DNA from: Bacteroidales bacterium
GTDB taxonomy: Bacteria > Bacteroidota > Bacteroidia > Bacteroidales > UBA932
Direction: 5' to 3'
Length of the DNA stretch: 64,000 bases
Assembly: GCA_017615435.1 (NCBI GenBank)
Contig: JAGAAF010000003.1
Span: 1 to 64,000 of the forward strand
Shown here: piece after piece, positions 1 to 8,992 of the stretch
Position numbering within the stretch: position 1 is the first letter of the stretch
Layout: each line of letters starts with the position of its first letter
The notes under the pieces: model-generated
The model's input: the letters and a program-made list of their open reading frames with translations, nothing else
Databases searched by the model: none
What the model was told of the DNA's origin: nothing
Translations under genes and position numbers: made by a program

Positions 1-55
1 CGACGCGCTTATCAGTGGCAGAAACACATTCTGCGTGAGTTTTGAAGTTCTCCAT
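1..55 (-). CDS. Partial hypothetical protein, N-terminus only
   Basis: A minus-strand ATG opens a frame that runs off the left edge of the window. Only 18 codons are visible, beginning MENFKTHAEC and continuing VSATDKRV. A TATCTTTG -7 box lies 27 bases upstream on the same strand, which supports a real start. Too little is present to assign a family. The gene is divergent from the DedA-like gene. Confidence 0.45.
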   Translation of the reverse strand, partial: MENFKTHAECVSATDKRV

Positions 56-82
56 AATATATTTCAAATAATTAGGTCGAAA

Positions 83-109
83 CAAAGATAGCAATTAATA
101 TTATCTTTG
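83..109. promoter_or_regulatory. Divergent pair of -7 boxes (TATCTTTG)
   Basis: Two identical boxes face outward: TATCTTTG on the minus strand (83-90) and on the plus strand (102-109), with 11 bases between, so the pair is also an inverted repeat. Both match the Bacteroidota consensus TAnnTTTG. The plus box ends 7 bases before the ATG of the DedA-like gene. The minus box ends 27 bases before the partial leftward gene. Confidence 0.6.
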
Positions 110-116
110 TAACTGT

Positions 117-548
117 ATGGATCTTGTGAATCTCGGACTTCTCGGACTGTTCCTCGGGACGTTTCTTGCGGGAACGGTAGTGCCGTTCAGTTCGGACGTG
201 CTGTATGTGGCGATACTGGCGGCGATGCCGGAGAAGTGGATGGCGTGCCTGATAGTGGCCGTGGTGGGCAATACTGTCGGCACGATCAGCACGTATTTCG
301 TAGGGCGGGCGGGGAAGACGGAGTGGATAGAGAAGGTCTTCCGTGTGCCGCAGGAGAAGGTGGAGGAGCAGCAGGCGACAGTTCGGAAATATGGCCCGTT
401 CGCGGGACTCATCGGCTGGGTGCCGTTCGTGGGGAAGCCGCTGCTGATTGCCCTTGGTTTTTATAAGGCACCTAGATTCCTGACCTGTCTGATGATCTTT
501 GTTGGAATCGCAGTAAGGTTCACCGTTTGGACATTGATACTTGCGTAG
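117..548 (+). CDS. YqaA/DedA-like (VTT domain) inner-membrane protein
   Basis: A 143-residue integral membrane protein with hydrophobic segments at about residues 5-30, 40-62, 95-115 and 120-140. The region around residues 80-118 (a glycine/proline-rich GWVPFVGKPLLIALGFYKAP segment) resembles the core of the SNARE-associated/VTT family, which includes lipid scramblase-like DedA proteins and the shorter YqaA proteins. The length matches the short YqaA type. The start is fixed by a -7 box 7 bases upstream. The peptide deformylase gene follows after 6 bases, so the two are probably cotranscribed. The biochemical function of YqaA proteins is not settled. Confidence 0.75.
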   Translation: MDLVNLGLLGLFLGTFLAGTVVPFSSDVLYVAILAAMPEKWMACLIVAVVGNTVGTISTYFVGRAGKTEWIEKVFRVPQEKVEEQQATVRKYGPFAGLIGWVPFVGKPLLIALGFYKAPRFLTCLMIFVGIAVRFTVWTLILA

Positions 549-554
549 AAAAAT

Positions 555-1250
555 ATGGAAAAGGAGATCAAACATCCGTTTTTGTTCATAATCCTCGCCA
601 TCCTGGCGGTCGTGTTGGGAGCGATAGGGGCAGGGAGGATGCTGGATGAAAAGATCAACGTCTTCACGGCCGAGGAGCGCGTGATCATACGCCAGTCGGA
701 TTCGGTGATGTACGTGTGCGAGCTTGGGAAGGACGACGTGGTGCTTCGGACGCCGAGCGTGGATATGACGGAGATGGAACTGAAATCCGTGCCGCTCAAG
801 ACCCTCATTAAAAAGATGATGTGGACCGTTCAGGACCCGTCTCAGGACGGGGTCGGAATCGCAGCACCGCAGGTGGGCGTGAACAAGCGGGTCATCTGCG
901 TGCAGAGGCTGGATAAGGACGGGGAGCCGTTCGAGTGCTACCTTAACATCCATATCGACCGTCTCTACGGTGAACAGGTCTCCGGTTACGAAGGCTGCCT
1001 GTCCGTGCCGCCGTACAGGGGGCTCGTGTCGCGTTATGACTCGGTGGCGGTGTCGTACCTGCGTCCCGGGAAGAAGAAGGTCGTCCACGAGAACATAGGC
1101 GGTTACACTGCACGCATATTCCAGCACGAGATAGACCACTTGGACGCTGTCCTGTACGTAGATAGGGCGGACACGGTGTTCGTGAACGAAGCCTGGGCTG
1201 AGGAGAGGTCTGGATATGACTATGCCAAGCCCGAGTGGTGGCCGCGATAA
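555..1250 (+). CDS. def: Membrane-anchored peptide deformylase
   Basis: Peptide deformylase removes the formyl group from N-terminal formylmethionine. All three family motifs are present: GVGIAAPQVG (residues 99-108), EGCLSVP (146-152) and QHEIDHLD (190-197). These give the metal ligands Cys148, His191 and His195 and the catalytic Glu192. What is unusual is the N-terminal part: residues 8-27 form a hydrophobic segment typical of a signal anchor, followed by about 65 residues before the catalytic domain. Ordinary cytoplasmic deformylases begin near the first motif. The enzyme is therefore probably tethered to the inner membrane with the catalytic domain outside the cytoplasm, or it is a secondary deformylase. 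The cellular housekeeping copy is not in this window. Confidence 0.9.
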   Translation: MEKEIKHPFLFIILAILAVVLGAIGAGRMLDEKINVFTAEERVIIRQSDSVMYVCELGKDDVVLRTPSVDMTEMELKSVPLKTLIKKMMWTVQDPSQDGVGIAAPQVGVNKRVICVQRLDKDGEPFECYLNIHIDRLYGEQVSGYEGCLSVPPYRGLVSRYDSVAVSYLRPGKKKVVHENIGGYTARIFQHEIDHLDAVLYVDRADTVFVNEAWAEERSGYDYAKPEWWPR

Positions 1251-1256
1251 TTTTCT

Positions 1257-1264
1257 TATATTTG
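1257..1264 (+). promoter_or_regulatory. -7 box TATATTTG, 4 bases before the start codon
   Basis: The box TATATTTG lies in the gap after the deformylase gene and ends 4 bases before the ATG of the alpha/beta hydrolase. It would place the transcript start at or next to the start codon. Confidence 0.6.
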
Positions 1265-1268
1265 TCGT

Positions 1269-2225
1269 ATGAAAAAGAGTTGGAAGATAGTCCTTATCGT
1301 GCTTGGTTGCGTGGTGGTGCTGCAGTTTGTGCTGTGCCTCGTGATCTCCGAGCAGCTCGTGAAATACAGCCTTCAGCCCGAAAGGGGAGTCCGCAACAAG
1401 GACCTCAGCGGCGAGATCGCGTGGATGGACACTATCTTCCACACCACAGCCTGGTTTAACGACCTGGTGGAATCCGGGCAGATGAAGGACACGACTATCC
1501 TCGATTTCCGTGGAAAGAATAAGCTTCAGGGCTACTACTGCCCGGCTGCGATACCATCCAAGCGCACGGCGATAATCGCCCACGGATATACTTCCTCCGC
1601 GCTTGGGATGACCCACATCGCGCGTATGTTTCGCGACTCGCTGGGCTTCAACGTTGTCCTGCCGACTCACCACGGACATTTCCGCAGCGAAGGCGACGCG
1701 GCCCAGATGGGCTGGTTCGACCGCTTCAACCTCGAGAAATGGAGCGCCCTCGGCCACGAACTCTTCGGCGACACGCTGCAGGTCTACCACGGCATCTCGA
1801 TGGGCGGTGCGACAGTTATGATGGCCTCGGGCGACGACCTGCCGGAGTATGTGCGGGCGATAATCGACGACTGCGGCTACACCAGCGTCTGGGACCAGTT
1901 TGCGCTTTCGTTCGACCAGATGCACTTCTCGAAGATCATCTTCGCTATGGGCAGCTCTATGACCAAGGTTCGCTACGGCTGGGGCTTCAAGGAAGCATCC
2001 TCGCTGGATCAGCTCGCGAAGTCCACCGTCCCGATGCTCTTTATCCACGGCGACGCGGACGACTTCGTCCCCACGGAGATGGTCTACCGCTGCTACGACG
2101 CGAAGAAGACCGGCTATAAAGAGATGTGGCTGGCGCCGGGCAGCAAGCACGGCCTGTCTTATGTGGACCATCCTGCCGAATACACTGCCGTGGTGAGGGC
2201 TTTCCTCGAACGGCACGTATATTGA
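1269..2225 (+). CDS. Membrane-anchored alpha/beta hydrolase
   Basis: A 318-residue serine hydrolase with an N-terminal membrane anchor (about residues 7-27). The alpha/beta-hydrolase landmarks are the oxyanion strand AIIAHGYTSS (about 101-110), the nucleophile elbow GISMGG with Ser177, an acidic residue in HGDADDFVP (Asp264/265), and the C-terminal His294 in KHGLS. The arrangement resembles the YqkD/BAAT-like group of anchored hydrolases. The substrate cannot be read from the sequence. It has its own -7 box, so it need not depend on the upstream promoter. Confidence 0.85.
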   Translation: MKKSWKIVLIVLGCVVVLQFVLCLVISEQLVKYSLQPERGVRNKDLSGEIAWMDTIFHTTAWFNDLVESGQMKDTTILDFRGKNKLQGYYCPAAIPSKRTAIIAHGYTSSALGMTHIARMFRDSLGFNVVLPTHHGHFRSEGDAAQMGWFDRFNLEKWSALGHELFGDTLQVYHGISMGGATVMMASGDDLPEYVRAIIDDCGYTSVWDQFALSFDQMHFSKIIFAMGSSMTKVRYGWGFKEASSLDQLAKSTVPMLFIHGDADDFVPTEMVYRCYDAKKTGYKEMWLAPGSKHGLSYVDHPAEYTAVVRAFLERHVY

Positions 2226-2251
2226 TTCTGTTATTAGTGTATTGAAACCTT

Positions 2252-3985
2252 ATGACCTTAGTTAGTTTTATAGCGAATCTCGCTATCGCGATAACCTCGA
2301 TCCCCGTGAGGATCGGCCTGTTCTACGCAAGCAGGCATCCCAAACAGACCAGCGCACGGACGTTGCGGCGCATCCTAAAGGAGAACGCCGGTACTGCCTT
2401 CGGCAAGGAGCACCATTTCTCGAAGCTGCTGTGGGCCCGCAATGCGGATCAACTCTTCCGTATCTACGAGCACGCGGTGGATGCGGCCGATTACGAAGCG
2501 CTGCGTCCCTATGTGGACCGCCATATGCAAGGGGAGCCGGACGTGCTGATACCCGGCAAACCGCTGATGTACGCGACCACGTCAGGAACTACCGCGAAAC
2601 CGAAGTACCTGCCTATGTCGGCCAGGTACCTGCGCACGGTCTACAGTCGTATGTCCAAGCTCTGGATGCACAATATGTACCTGCATCGCCACAAATGGAT
2701 AGACGGCAAGGTGTTCCAGTCCACCAGCAAGGTCGTCGAGGGCTATGCGCCGGACGGAACCATCTGTGGAGCTGTATCCGGCCTGCTGGTCAAGAAGATC
2801 CCGGGTATGATACGCAAGAAATACGCGTTCCCGGACTGCATCAACGACATTCCGGACTATACTGCGCGTTATTATACTATGATGCGTCTGGGAGTGGAAG
2901 AGGACGTCACTATGTTCGCGACTGCGAACCCGTCCACTATGCTGGAGTTCGCAAAATCCGCCGCGACACATTTCAGCGAGTTCATCGAAGATATCGAGAA
3001 CGGAACCATATCCGAGAAATACGACATACCCGAGGCTGTGCGTGAAGAACTGGGGCATATGATCAAGCCCAATCCCGAAAGGGCGACAGTCCTTCGCAAG
3101 ATCCTCGAAGAGCATCCTGAACCCCAGTTCAAGGATTTCTGGCCGAATCTGGAGTTCGTAAGCAGCTGGAAATGCGGCAATACCAAGATAGCATCCGACA
3201 AGGTTGCGGCGATGCTCCCGGAACACACTTACTATCAGGAGCTTGGTTTTATCGCATCCGAGTGCCGTTTCGGTATAGTGCTGGACGACACTATCGACAC
3301 GGTTCTGTTCCCGAATATGAATTACTACGAGTTCGTGGAAGAGAGCGATATGGACAGTGAGAATCCTCATTTCTATCGTCTGCACGAGCTCAAGAAAGGC
3401 GTCAGGTATTGCATCTATGTGACCACATTCTCAGGCCTTTACCGCTACAATATGCACGATATGGTGGAGGTCGGCGGCTTCTACAAAACCACCCCGAAGA
3501 TCCATATGGTGCAGAAGATCAACGGCATCGTCAGCATCACGGGCGAGAAACTCTACGAGAAGCAGTTCATCGACGCCGTGCACAAGGCCGAAAAGCAGAC
3601 CGGAATGAAGGTCGCGTTCTTCATCGGCTTCGCCACTCCCGAGCACTCCTGCTACGACTTCTACTATGAGTTCGAGGACGACGAAATCAGCAAGGACCAG
3701 GCATCCGATTTCACGATTCAGGTGGACAAGAACCTGAAGGAGATGAACGTGGAGTACAAGACCAAGCGCGATTCTCTGCGTCTGAAGATGCCTCAGACGA
3801 ATGTTCTGTACCCGAACTCGTACGAAATGTTCAAGCGCCTCAGCCTCAAGGCGGGAGGCCGTGACGGACAGTATAAGCTCGTTCTCCTTCTTCAGGACAA
3901 GGTGCGCCAGATAAGAATAAACAGGCTCGTCAAAAAAGACGAGCCCAAGAAGAAATTCTTTTCGCGTAATAAAAAGAAAGCCTAG
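2252..3985 (+). CDS. GH3 auxin-responsive promoter family protein (acyl-adenylate-forming)
   Basis: A 577-residue protein of the ANL adenylating superfamily, GH3 branch. The ATP/phosphate-binding signature TTSGTTAKPKYLPMS lies at residues 109-123. Downstream motifs include a LYRYNMHDMVEVGGF segment and ITGEKLYEKQ, both typical of GH3 proteins. Plant GH3 enzymes conjugate amino acids to acyl hormones through an acyl-AMP. Bacterial members are common in Bacteroidota, but their substrates are not established. The C-terminus is lysine-rich. The stop codon shares a CTAG with the stop of the convergent YhhN gene, so no terminator fits between them. Confidence 0.88.
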   Translation: MTLVSFIANLAIAITSIPVRIGLFYASRHPKQTSARTLRRILKENAGTAFGKEHHFSKLLWARNADQLFRIYEHAVDAADYEALRPYVDRHMQGEPDVLIPGKPLMYATTSGTTAKPKYLPMSARYLRTVYSRMSKLWMHNMYLHRHKWIDGKVFQSTSKVVEGYAPDGTICGAVSGLLVKKIPGMIRKKYAFPDCINDIPDYTARYYTMMRLGVEEDVTMFATANPSTMLEFAKSAATHFSEFIEDIENGTISEKYDIPEAVREELGHMIKPNPERATVLRKILEEHPEPQFKDFWPNLEFVSSWKCGNTKIASDKVAAMLPEHTYYQELGFIASECRFGIVLDDTIDTVLFPNMNYYEFVEESDMDSENPHFYRLHELKKGVRYCIYVTTFSGLYRYNMHDMVEVGGFYKTTPKIHMVQKINGIVSITGEKLYEKQFIDAVHKAEKQTGMKVAFFIGFATPEHSCYDFYYEFEDDEISKDQASDFTIQVDKNLKEMNVEYKTKRDSLRLKMPQTNVLYPNSYEMFKRLSLKAGGRDGQYKLVLLLQDKVRQIRINRLVKKDEPKKKFFSRNKKKA

Positions 3986-4695
3986 CGCTTCAGCAAGCCG
4001 ATATTGATAAGGAGCTGCGCGGCGTAGTAGGTTCCCATCACCAGCCAGTCTTCGAGCACGACCGGAATGCTCTGGTCGGGCACGAACGACGTCCACGCTA
4101 TCACTGAATCCGAGCTCACGAACACCAGCGCGCCGATAATCATAGGCCACACCTTCGGGCGGCTCTGCATAATCGCGGAAAGCACCATCACAGAGATGAC
4201 AATCATATAGGCGCCTATCGCATAGCGGAAGGCAACTGACTCAACCTTCGGAATGATGATATTGCTGTAGACCAGCAGGAACACGACTATTGCCACGGTG
4301 CAGACCAGCCTGAAGGCGGCGTCCGTCTTCGAAAGACCGTCAGGCCTGGGCTTCTTCGCGAAGCGCATAAACGATGCGATGTACACGAAATGCGCCGCCA
4401 TAAAGAAGAATATCTGCAGCAGGAAGGCCATATCTTTGAACGAGCCGATCTTCAGGTCGCCGAACACGTCGCCTGCCATCGAGAAACTTAGCGCTATGAT
4501 GGGCAGGATCAGGGTCGCGCGGTCGGTCGTGACTGCTTTGAGCTCACGGGCGAGGGCCGCGACCAGCAACGCCAGCGGAATGACCTTGAATGGGGCGCAC
4601 CACGGCTCCGGGATGAAGCGGATGCACAGGGTGTACCAGACCCCTGCGAGTATGAATGCGGGAATGAGATACCGCTTGTCGAGTATGGAGTTCAT
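3982..4695 (-). CDS. YhhN/TMEM86 family (lysoplasmalogenase-like) membrane protein
   Basis: A 237-residue polytopic protein with about eight hydrophobic segments. The FSMAGDVFGD motif (about residues 71-80) followed by a QIFFFMAAHFVYIASF helix matches the YhhN family. Animal TMEM86B hydrolyses the vinyl-ether bond of lysoplasmalogens; the bacterial role is less clear. It is the last gene of the operon tcdA-glpK-glpF-yhhN and begins 3 bases after the glpF stop. Its place beside glycerol uptake genes is compatible with a role in glycerolipid turnover, but that is inference. Confidence 0.78.
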   Translation of the reverse strand: MNSILDKRYLIPAFILAGVWYTLCIRFIPEPWCAPFKVIPLALLVAALARELKAVTTDRATLILPIIALSFSMAGDVFGDLKIGSFKDMAFLLQIFFFMAAHFVYIASFMRFAKKPRPDGLSKTDAAFRLVCTVAIVVFLLVYSNIIIPKVESVAFRYAIGAYMIVISVMVLSAIMQSRPKVWPMIIGALVFVSSDSVIAWTSFVPDQSIPVVLEDWLVMGTYYAAQLLINIGLLKR

Positions 4696-4698
4696 AAG

Positions 4699-5412
4699 CT
4701 AGAAAACCCAGAGATAGACAAGAGCGGCCAGCGCGGCGCCCGCGAGAGGCCCCGCTACCGGAATCCACGCGTACTCCCAGTCGCTGCCTTGCTTGCCCTT
4801 AACGGGCAGCAGGGCGTGCGCGAGACGCGGGGCAAGGTCGCGGGCGGCGTTCATCGCATAGCCTGTGGTTGCACCGAGGGACATACCGATACTGACTATG
4901 ATCATCGTTACGGGCCAGGCTCCGATCCCGCCGGGTGTGGGGATCTTGTATGTGCCCACGCAGAAGATGAGGAACACCAGCACGAAGGTGGCCACAATCT
5001 CGCTGAAGAGGTTGCTCCATTTGTTGCGGATGGCAGGAGCGGTGCAGAAGCATCCGAGCACTGCGGCAGGGTCGTCGGCGGTGGCGTCGAAATGGTCTTT
5101 GTAGAAGAGCCACACGAGGCACGCGCCGCAGAAGCCGCCGAGCATCTGCGCTATAACATAGGGGATGAAACTGCTCCAGGCAAACTGGCCGGCGAGGGCA
5201 AGGCCGAGGCTCACGGCGGGATTGAGGTGGGCGCCGGAGTCGTGGGCTACGAACACGCCGCACATCACGGCGAGGCCCCAGCCGAAGGCGATGACCACCC
5301 ATCCGGCGCCTTTCGCCTTGCAGCCTTTAAGGGTTGTGGCGGCGCAGACGCCGTCTCCCATAAGAACTAATATGAGGGTTCCGAGGAACTCAAGTACACA
5401 ATTATGCCACAT
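4699..5412 (-). CDS. glpF: Glycerol facilitator (aquaglyceroporin, MIP family)
   Basis: A six-helix MIP channel of 237 residues. The first pore motif is a canonical NPA (residues 64-66, in SGAHLNPAVSLG). The second is NAARD (188-192), a variant of NPA in which the following Arg-Asp is the mark of glycerol facilitators as opposed to water-specific aquaporins. It imports glycerol by diffusion. It starts 6 bases after glpK, so uptake and phosphorylation are coexpressed. The Pro to Ala change in the second motif is worth noting, but similar changes occur in the family. Confidence 0.92.
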   Translation of the reverse strand: MWHNCVLEFLGTLILVLMGDGVCAATTLKGCKAKGAGWVVIAFGWGLAVMCGVFVAHDSGAHLNPAVSLGLALAGQFAWSSFIPYVIAQMLGGFCGACLVWLFYKDHFDATADDPAAVLGCFCTAPAIRNKWSNLFSEIVATFVLVFLIFCVGTYKIPTPGGIGAWPVTMIIVSIGMSLGATTGYAMNAARDLAPRLAHALLPVKGKQGSDWEYAWIPVAGPLAGAALAALVYLWVF

Positions 5413-5418
5413 ATCTTA

Positions 5419-6900
5419 TTACTTTGATAATGAACGTTTTACTGCATCAGCCCAACCGTCGCGTAGAGCCTTGACTTCAGCCTCCGGGAGCTCCGGTTTG
5501 AAGGTCTTGTCGATGGCCCACTGAGCCTTGATTTCATCTATGCTGCTCCAGAATCCGGTCGCGAGTCCGGCGAGGTAAGCGGCGCCCTTGGCGGTGGTCT
5601 CCACGCAAGTAGGACGCACGACATTGGTCTCGAGGACGTCGGCCTGGAACTGCATCAGGAAGTCGTTGCGCGAGGCGCCGCCGTCGACCTTGAGGTCGCC
5701 GAGGCTGACCTGGGCGTCAGCCTGCATCGCGCCGACGATGTCCATCGTCTGGAACGCGATGCCCTCCAGCGCCGCGCGCACGATGTGCCCGACTTCGGTT
5801 CCACGCGTAATGCCTGTAATAGTGCCTTTCGCGAACGGATCCCAGTGGGGAGCTCCGAGGCCCGTAAGGGCGGGCACGAAGTAGACTCCTCCGTTGTCCG
5901 GCACGCTGGTCGCCAGGGCCTCGGAGTCCGCGCTCGAAGCTATTACCTTCAGGCCGTCGCGCAGCCACTGTACGACGCTGCCGCCCACGAAGATAGACCC
6001 TTCGAGCGCGTAATTCACTTTGTCGCCTATCTTCCAAGCTATGGTGGTGAGGAGGTTATTCTTGCTTGTGATGGCCTGCTCGCCCGTATTCATCAGAAGG
6101 AAGCAGCCTGTGCCATAGGTGTTCTTCACGTCGCCCGGCTGGGTGCACATCTGTCCGAACAGCGCGGCCTGCTGGTCACCTGCGATACCGGCGATGGGCA
6201 CGTCGAAGGAGAAGATGCGGGCGTGGGTGTAGCCATAAATCTCGCTCGAACTGCGCACTTCGGGCAGCATAGAGCGGGGAACACCGAGCAGCTCGAGCAT
6301 CTCGTCGTTCCATTCGAGGGTGTGGATGTTGAAGAGCAGGGTGCGGCTAGCGTTCGACACGTCCGTTACGTGGTGACGTCCGCCCGTGAGATTCCAGACC
6401 AGCCAGCTGTCCACGGTGCCGAAGCGAAGCTTGCCCGCATTGGCCCTTTCCCTGGCGCCAGGGACGTTTTCGAGGATCCAGCGGACCTTGGTGCCGCTGA
6501 AGTACGGGTCGAGGATCAGGCCGGTCTTGCTGCGGATCTTGTCCGTCAGGCCTCGGGCGCGAAGCTCGTCGCAGTAGTCGGCCGTGCGGCGGTCCTGCCA
6601 GACGATGGCGTTATAGACAGGTTCCCCCGTCTCCGCGTCCCACACGATGGTGGTCTCGCGCTGGTTCGTGATGCCCACGGCCACGATGTCGCTGCCCTTG
6701 GCGTTGACGTTGGTTAGCGCCTCCGTCATTGTGGTGGCCTGCGAAGCCCATATTTCCTGGGGATTATGCTCGACCCAGCCCGGTTTCGGGAAGATCTGGG
6801 TGAACTCCTTCTGGGCTACCGAACGGATGTTTCCTTCGTGGTCGAAAAGGATGGTTCGGGAACTGGTCGTTCCCTGATCGATTGCGAGTACGTATTTCAT
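5419..6900 (-). CDS. glpK: Glycerol kinase
   Basis: A FGGY-family kinase of 493 residues, close to the usual length of about 500. The N-terminal phosphate-binding segment [18 protein letters not shown] (about residues 5-22) and the C-terminal ATP-site segment [18 protein letters not shown] are intact. It makes sn-glycerol 3-phosphate from glycerol and ATP, trapping glycerol brought in by GlpF. Its ATG overlaps the stop of tcdA (ATGA), so translation is probably coupled. No glycerol-3-phosphate dehydrogenase is present in the window, so the product may feed lipid synthesis or a dehydrogenase encoded elsewhere. Confidence 0.96.
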   Translation of the reverse strand: MKYVLAIDQGTTSSRTILFDHEGNIRSVAQKEFTQIFPKPGWVEHNPQEIWASQATTMTEALTNVNAKGSDIVAVGITNQRETTIVWDAETGEPVYNAIVWQDRRTADYCDELRARGLTDKIRSKTGLILDPYFSGTKVRWILENVPGARERANAGKLRFGTVDSWLVWNLTGGRHHVTDVSNASRTLLFNIHTLEWNDEMLELLGVPRSMLPEVRSSSEIYGYTHARIFSFDVPIAGIAGDQQAALFGQMCTQPGDVKNTYGTGCFLLMNTGEQAITSKNNLLTTIAWKIGDKVNYALEGSIFVGGSVVQWLRDGLKVIASSADSEALATSVPDNGGVYFVPALTGLGAPHWDPFAKGTITGITRGTEVGHIVRAALEGIAFQTMDIVGAMQADAQVSLGDLKVDGGASRNDFLMQFQADVLETNVVRPTCVETTAKGAAYLAGLATGFWSSIDEIKAQWAIDKTFKPELPEAEVKALRDGWADAVKRSLSK

Positions 6901-7649
6901 ATGGTTTTAGTGTATATATCTTTGATTACCAGACCGGCCAGCGTCATACCGAAGATGGCCGTTATATGGCCGGTGGTGCCGTTAGTGACGGCTTTCTTCG
7001 ACTCCATAGGGTTGTCGTCCGCCGGCGCGGGCGCGATACCGCGGTTCTCCAGCACCTCTTCGTCGTAGACGCAGTAGATGTTCTTGTGCGGGAACGTCTT
7101 CGCCTGGCGCATACGCTTTCGCAGCATAGAGCCGAGCGGGCAGCCACGTACGTCCCAGAATTCGGCGACCTTGATCTTAGTGGGATCCACCTTCAGCGCC
7201 GCGCCCATAGACGAGTATATCTTCGCCTTGAACTGCGATGCCCTGAGCAGCAGGGATATCTTGTCTTTCAGGGAATCTATGGCGTCGATGATATAGTCGT
7301 AGTTCTCAAGCCCCCATTCCAGATAGTTTTCGTCCTCATAGACCTTCTGCAGGGCGGTTATGTCGGCATCGGGGTTTATCTCAAGGAGACGCGTTTTAAG
7401 CGCTTCGACCTTGACTTCGCCTATAGTTTTGCTTGTGGCCTGCAGCTGACGGTTCACGTTGGTGGGATTGACGCGGTCAGGGTCCACTATCGTCAGATGA
7501 CCGACTCCCGAACGGACCAGACCCTCTGCGCACCAGCTGCCGACTCCGCCGACGCCGAATATGATGACTCTGGCCTCGCTGAAAGCCTTCATCACATCAT
7601 CTCCTACCAACAAGGAAGTCCTGGAAAACAATTGGTTATCGGTGCTCAT
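6897..7649 (-). CDS. tcdA: tRNA threonylcarbamoyladenosine dehydratase
   Basis: An E1-like (ThiF/MoeB fold) enzyme of 250 residues that closes the ring of t6A37 in tRNA to form cyclic ct6A, using ATP. The nucleotide-binding motif [14 protein letters not shown] lies near residue 30. A distal segment with CVYDEEV and [12 protein letters not shown] matches the TcdA/YgdL group. An upstream TTG gives 3 more residues but lies inside the -7 box, so the ATG was chosen. The gene heads the glp operon and overlaps glpK by 4 bases; no functional link between the two is known. Confidence 0.9.
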   Translation of the reverse strand: MSTDNQLFSRTSLLVGDDVMKAFSEARVIIFGVGGVGSWCAEGLVRSGVGHLTIVDPDRVNPTNVNRQLQATSKTIGEVKVEALKTRLLEINPDADITALQKVYEDENYLEWGLENYDYIIDAIDSLKDKISLLLRASQFKAKIYSSMGAALKVDPTKIKVAEFWDVRGCPLGSMLRKRMRQAKTFPHKNIYCVYDEEVLENRGIAPAPADDNPMESKKAVTNGTTGHITAIFGMTLAGLVIKDIYTKTI

Positions 7650-7655
7650 CAAATA

Positions 7656-7663
7656 CAAATTTA
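7656..7663 (-). promoter_or_regulatory. -7 box TAAATTTG for the tcdA-glpKF operon
   Basis: TAAATTTG on the minus strand ends 6 bases before the tcdA ATG. It matches TAnnTTTG and indicates a very short or absent leader. It also rules out the more upstream TTG as the start. Confidence 0.6.
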
Positions 7664-7690
7664 ATATTTCTGTTTTACATTAAGAATGAT

Positions 7691-7698
7691 TAATTTTG
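7691..7698 (+). promoter_or_regulatory. -7 box TAATTTTG for rubrerythrin
   Basis: TAATTTTG lies 22 bases before the rubrerythrin ATG in an A/T-rich leader without a Shine-Dalgarno sequence. It is divergent from the tcdA box. Confidence 0.55.
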
Positions 7699-7720
7699 TT
7701 AAAATTAAAATAATGACACT

Positions 7721-8260
7721 ATGAACAAGTACGCAGGAACCAAGACAGCCGAGAACCTCGCCGCTGCATTCGCCGGTGAGTCGCAGGCAAGAAACAAGTA
7801 CACATATTTCGCCTCCAAGGCAAAGAAGGAAGGCTTCGAGCAGATTGCCGATATCTTCCTGAAGACCGCCGAGAATGAGAAGGAGCACGCCAAGATGTGG
7901 TACAAGGAACTCCACGACGGAATCGGAAGCACAGCCGAGAACCTCGCTGCCGCCGCTGACGGAGAGAACTACGAGTGGACCGATATGTACGAGGGTTTCG
8001 CAAAGACCGCCGACGAGGAGGGTTTCCACGAACTGGCGGAGAAGTTCCGCGGAGTCGCCGCAATCGAGAAGAAGCACGAAGAGCGTTACCGTGCCCTGCT
8101 TAAGAATGTTGAAACTGCCGCCGTGTTCGAGAAGTCGAGCGTGAAGGTGTGGGAGTGCCGCAACTGCGGCCACATCGCAGTGGGAGAGAAGGCCCCTGAG
8201 ACCTGCCCCGTCTGTGATCACCCTCAGGCCTTCTTCGAGCTTCGCGCGGAGAACTATTAA
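7721..8260 (+). CDS. rbr: Rubrerythrin
   Basis: A 179-residue peroxide-scavenging diiron protein. The ferritin-like domain carries helix motifs with iron ligands: [16 protein letters not shown] near residue 20, an EKEHAKMW segment, and a second [10 protein letters not shown]-terminal rubredoxin-like domain (about 143-179) has two CxxC pairs (CRNCGH and CPVCDH) that bind one iron. It reduces hydrogen peroxide in the cytoplasm of anaerobes. The lipoprotein gene follows after 6 bases, so this may be the first gene of a longer transcript reaching 11.9 kb. Confidence 0.96.
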   Translation: MNKYAGTKTAENLAAAFAGESQARNKYTYFASKAKKEGFEQIADIFLKTAENEKEHAKMWYKELHDGIGSTAENLAAAADGENYEWTDMYEGFAKTADEEGFHELAEKFRGVAAIEKKHEERYRALLKNVETAAVFEKSSVKVWECRNCGHIAVGEKAPETCPVCDHPQAFFELRAENY

Positions 8261-8266
8261 CAGCAT

Positions 8267-8992
8267 ATGAGAAAATACGCGATTATCCTTCTCGCGCTGC
8301 TGGTTTTTGCCGCTTGCGAGAAGGAGGAAAAGCATCAGTACGAAGTCCAGAGAATTTCATCCATCGAAGAATTCTCGGCGGACGGGAGCATCAGGCACCT
8401 GTCCACATATACCTATCTCGACGACGGGTACATTATCAGGAAAACCGTGAACGGCGAACTTGAGAGCGTATCCCGCCTCCTTTGGGACGAGAAGGTGCAG
8501 ATCCAGACCGACAGTATCGTGGTTGACGGTGTCCTTCAACCCAACCGGACTTATATTGTTTATTTCCGCGACATAAATCAGTCGAGCGCGGACAGCGTCG
8601 TGGTCAGGAATGGCGCTGGCGATAAGATCGCAGTGGACAAGTACACCTATGATACCAACTGGTATTCGATAGACACATATGAAGCCGGTCAGCCCACTAC
8701 CAGAAAGGTCTTCTCTTCCTTTTATGGGACACAGTCCGTTGAGAATTACGCCTACGATACCGAAGCGAAGAACTGGAAGTATGTGAACAAGGAGGAAACG
8801 ATTACCTCCTATGACTACGACCTCACCACTGTCACCACCTATGTGGACAATGTGGCAAAGGAAAAGACCATCTACCAGTCGTTGAACGGTAAGGTTGAAT
8901 TCAAGAGATATGAGCACGACGGTGCCTCTTCGTGGAACTTGACTGGCTACGGAACATATTTCTACGAAACACTCACTCTGACTCTGGGTTAA
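8267..8992 (+). CDS. Hypothetical lipoprotein
   Basis: A 241-residue protein with a lipoprotein signal peptide: Lys/Arg, a hydrophobic stretch, then the lipobox VFAAC with Cys16. The remainder is rich in Tyr/Asp-containing strands such as SYDYDL and KYTYDTNWYS, which look like short beta repeats reminiscent of YD-type repeats, though no firm family match can be claimed. It probably faces the periplasm or the cell surface. Its TAA shares one base with the ATG of the next gene. Confidence 0.7.
   Translation: MRKYAIILLALLVFAACEKEEKHQYEVQRISSIEEFSADGSIRHLSTYTYLDDGYIIRKTVNGELESVSRLLWDEKVQIQTDSIVVDGVLQPNRTYIVYFRDINQSSADSVVVRNGAGDKIAVDKYTYDTNWYSIDTYEAGQPTTRKVFSSFYGTQSVENYAYDTEAKNWKYVNKEETITSYDYDLTTVTTYVDNVAKEKTIYQSLNGKVEFKRYEHDGASSWNLTGYGTYFYETLTLTLG

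Noticed and set aside
72..2216. A 714-codon open frame on the minus strand across three plus-strand genes
   Set aside because: It lies antisense to the DedA-like, deformylase and hydrolase genes, which have clear motifs. The product is His/Arg/Val-rich and resembles no family. Such frames arise from the codon bias of the real genes.
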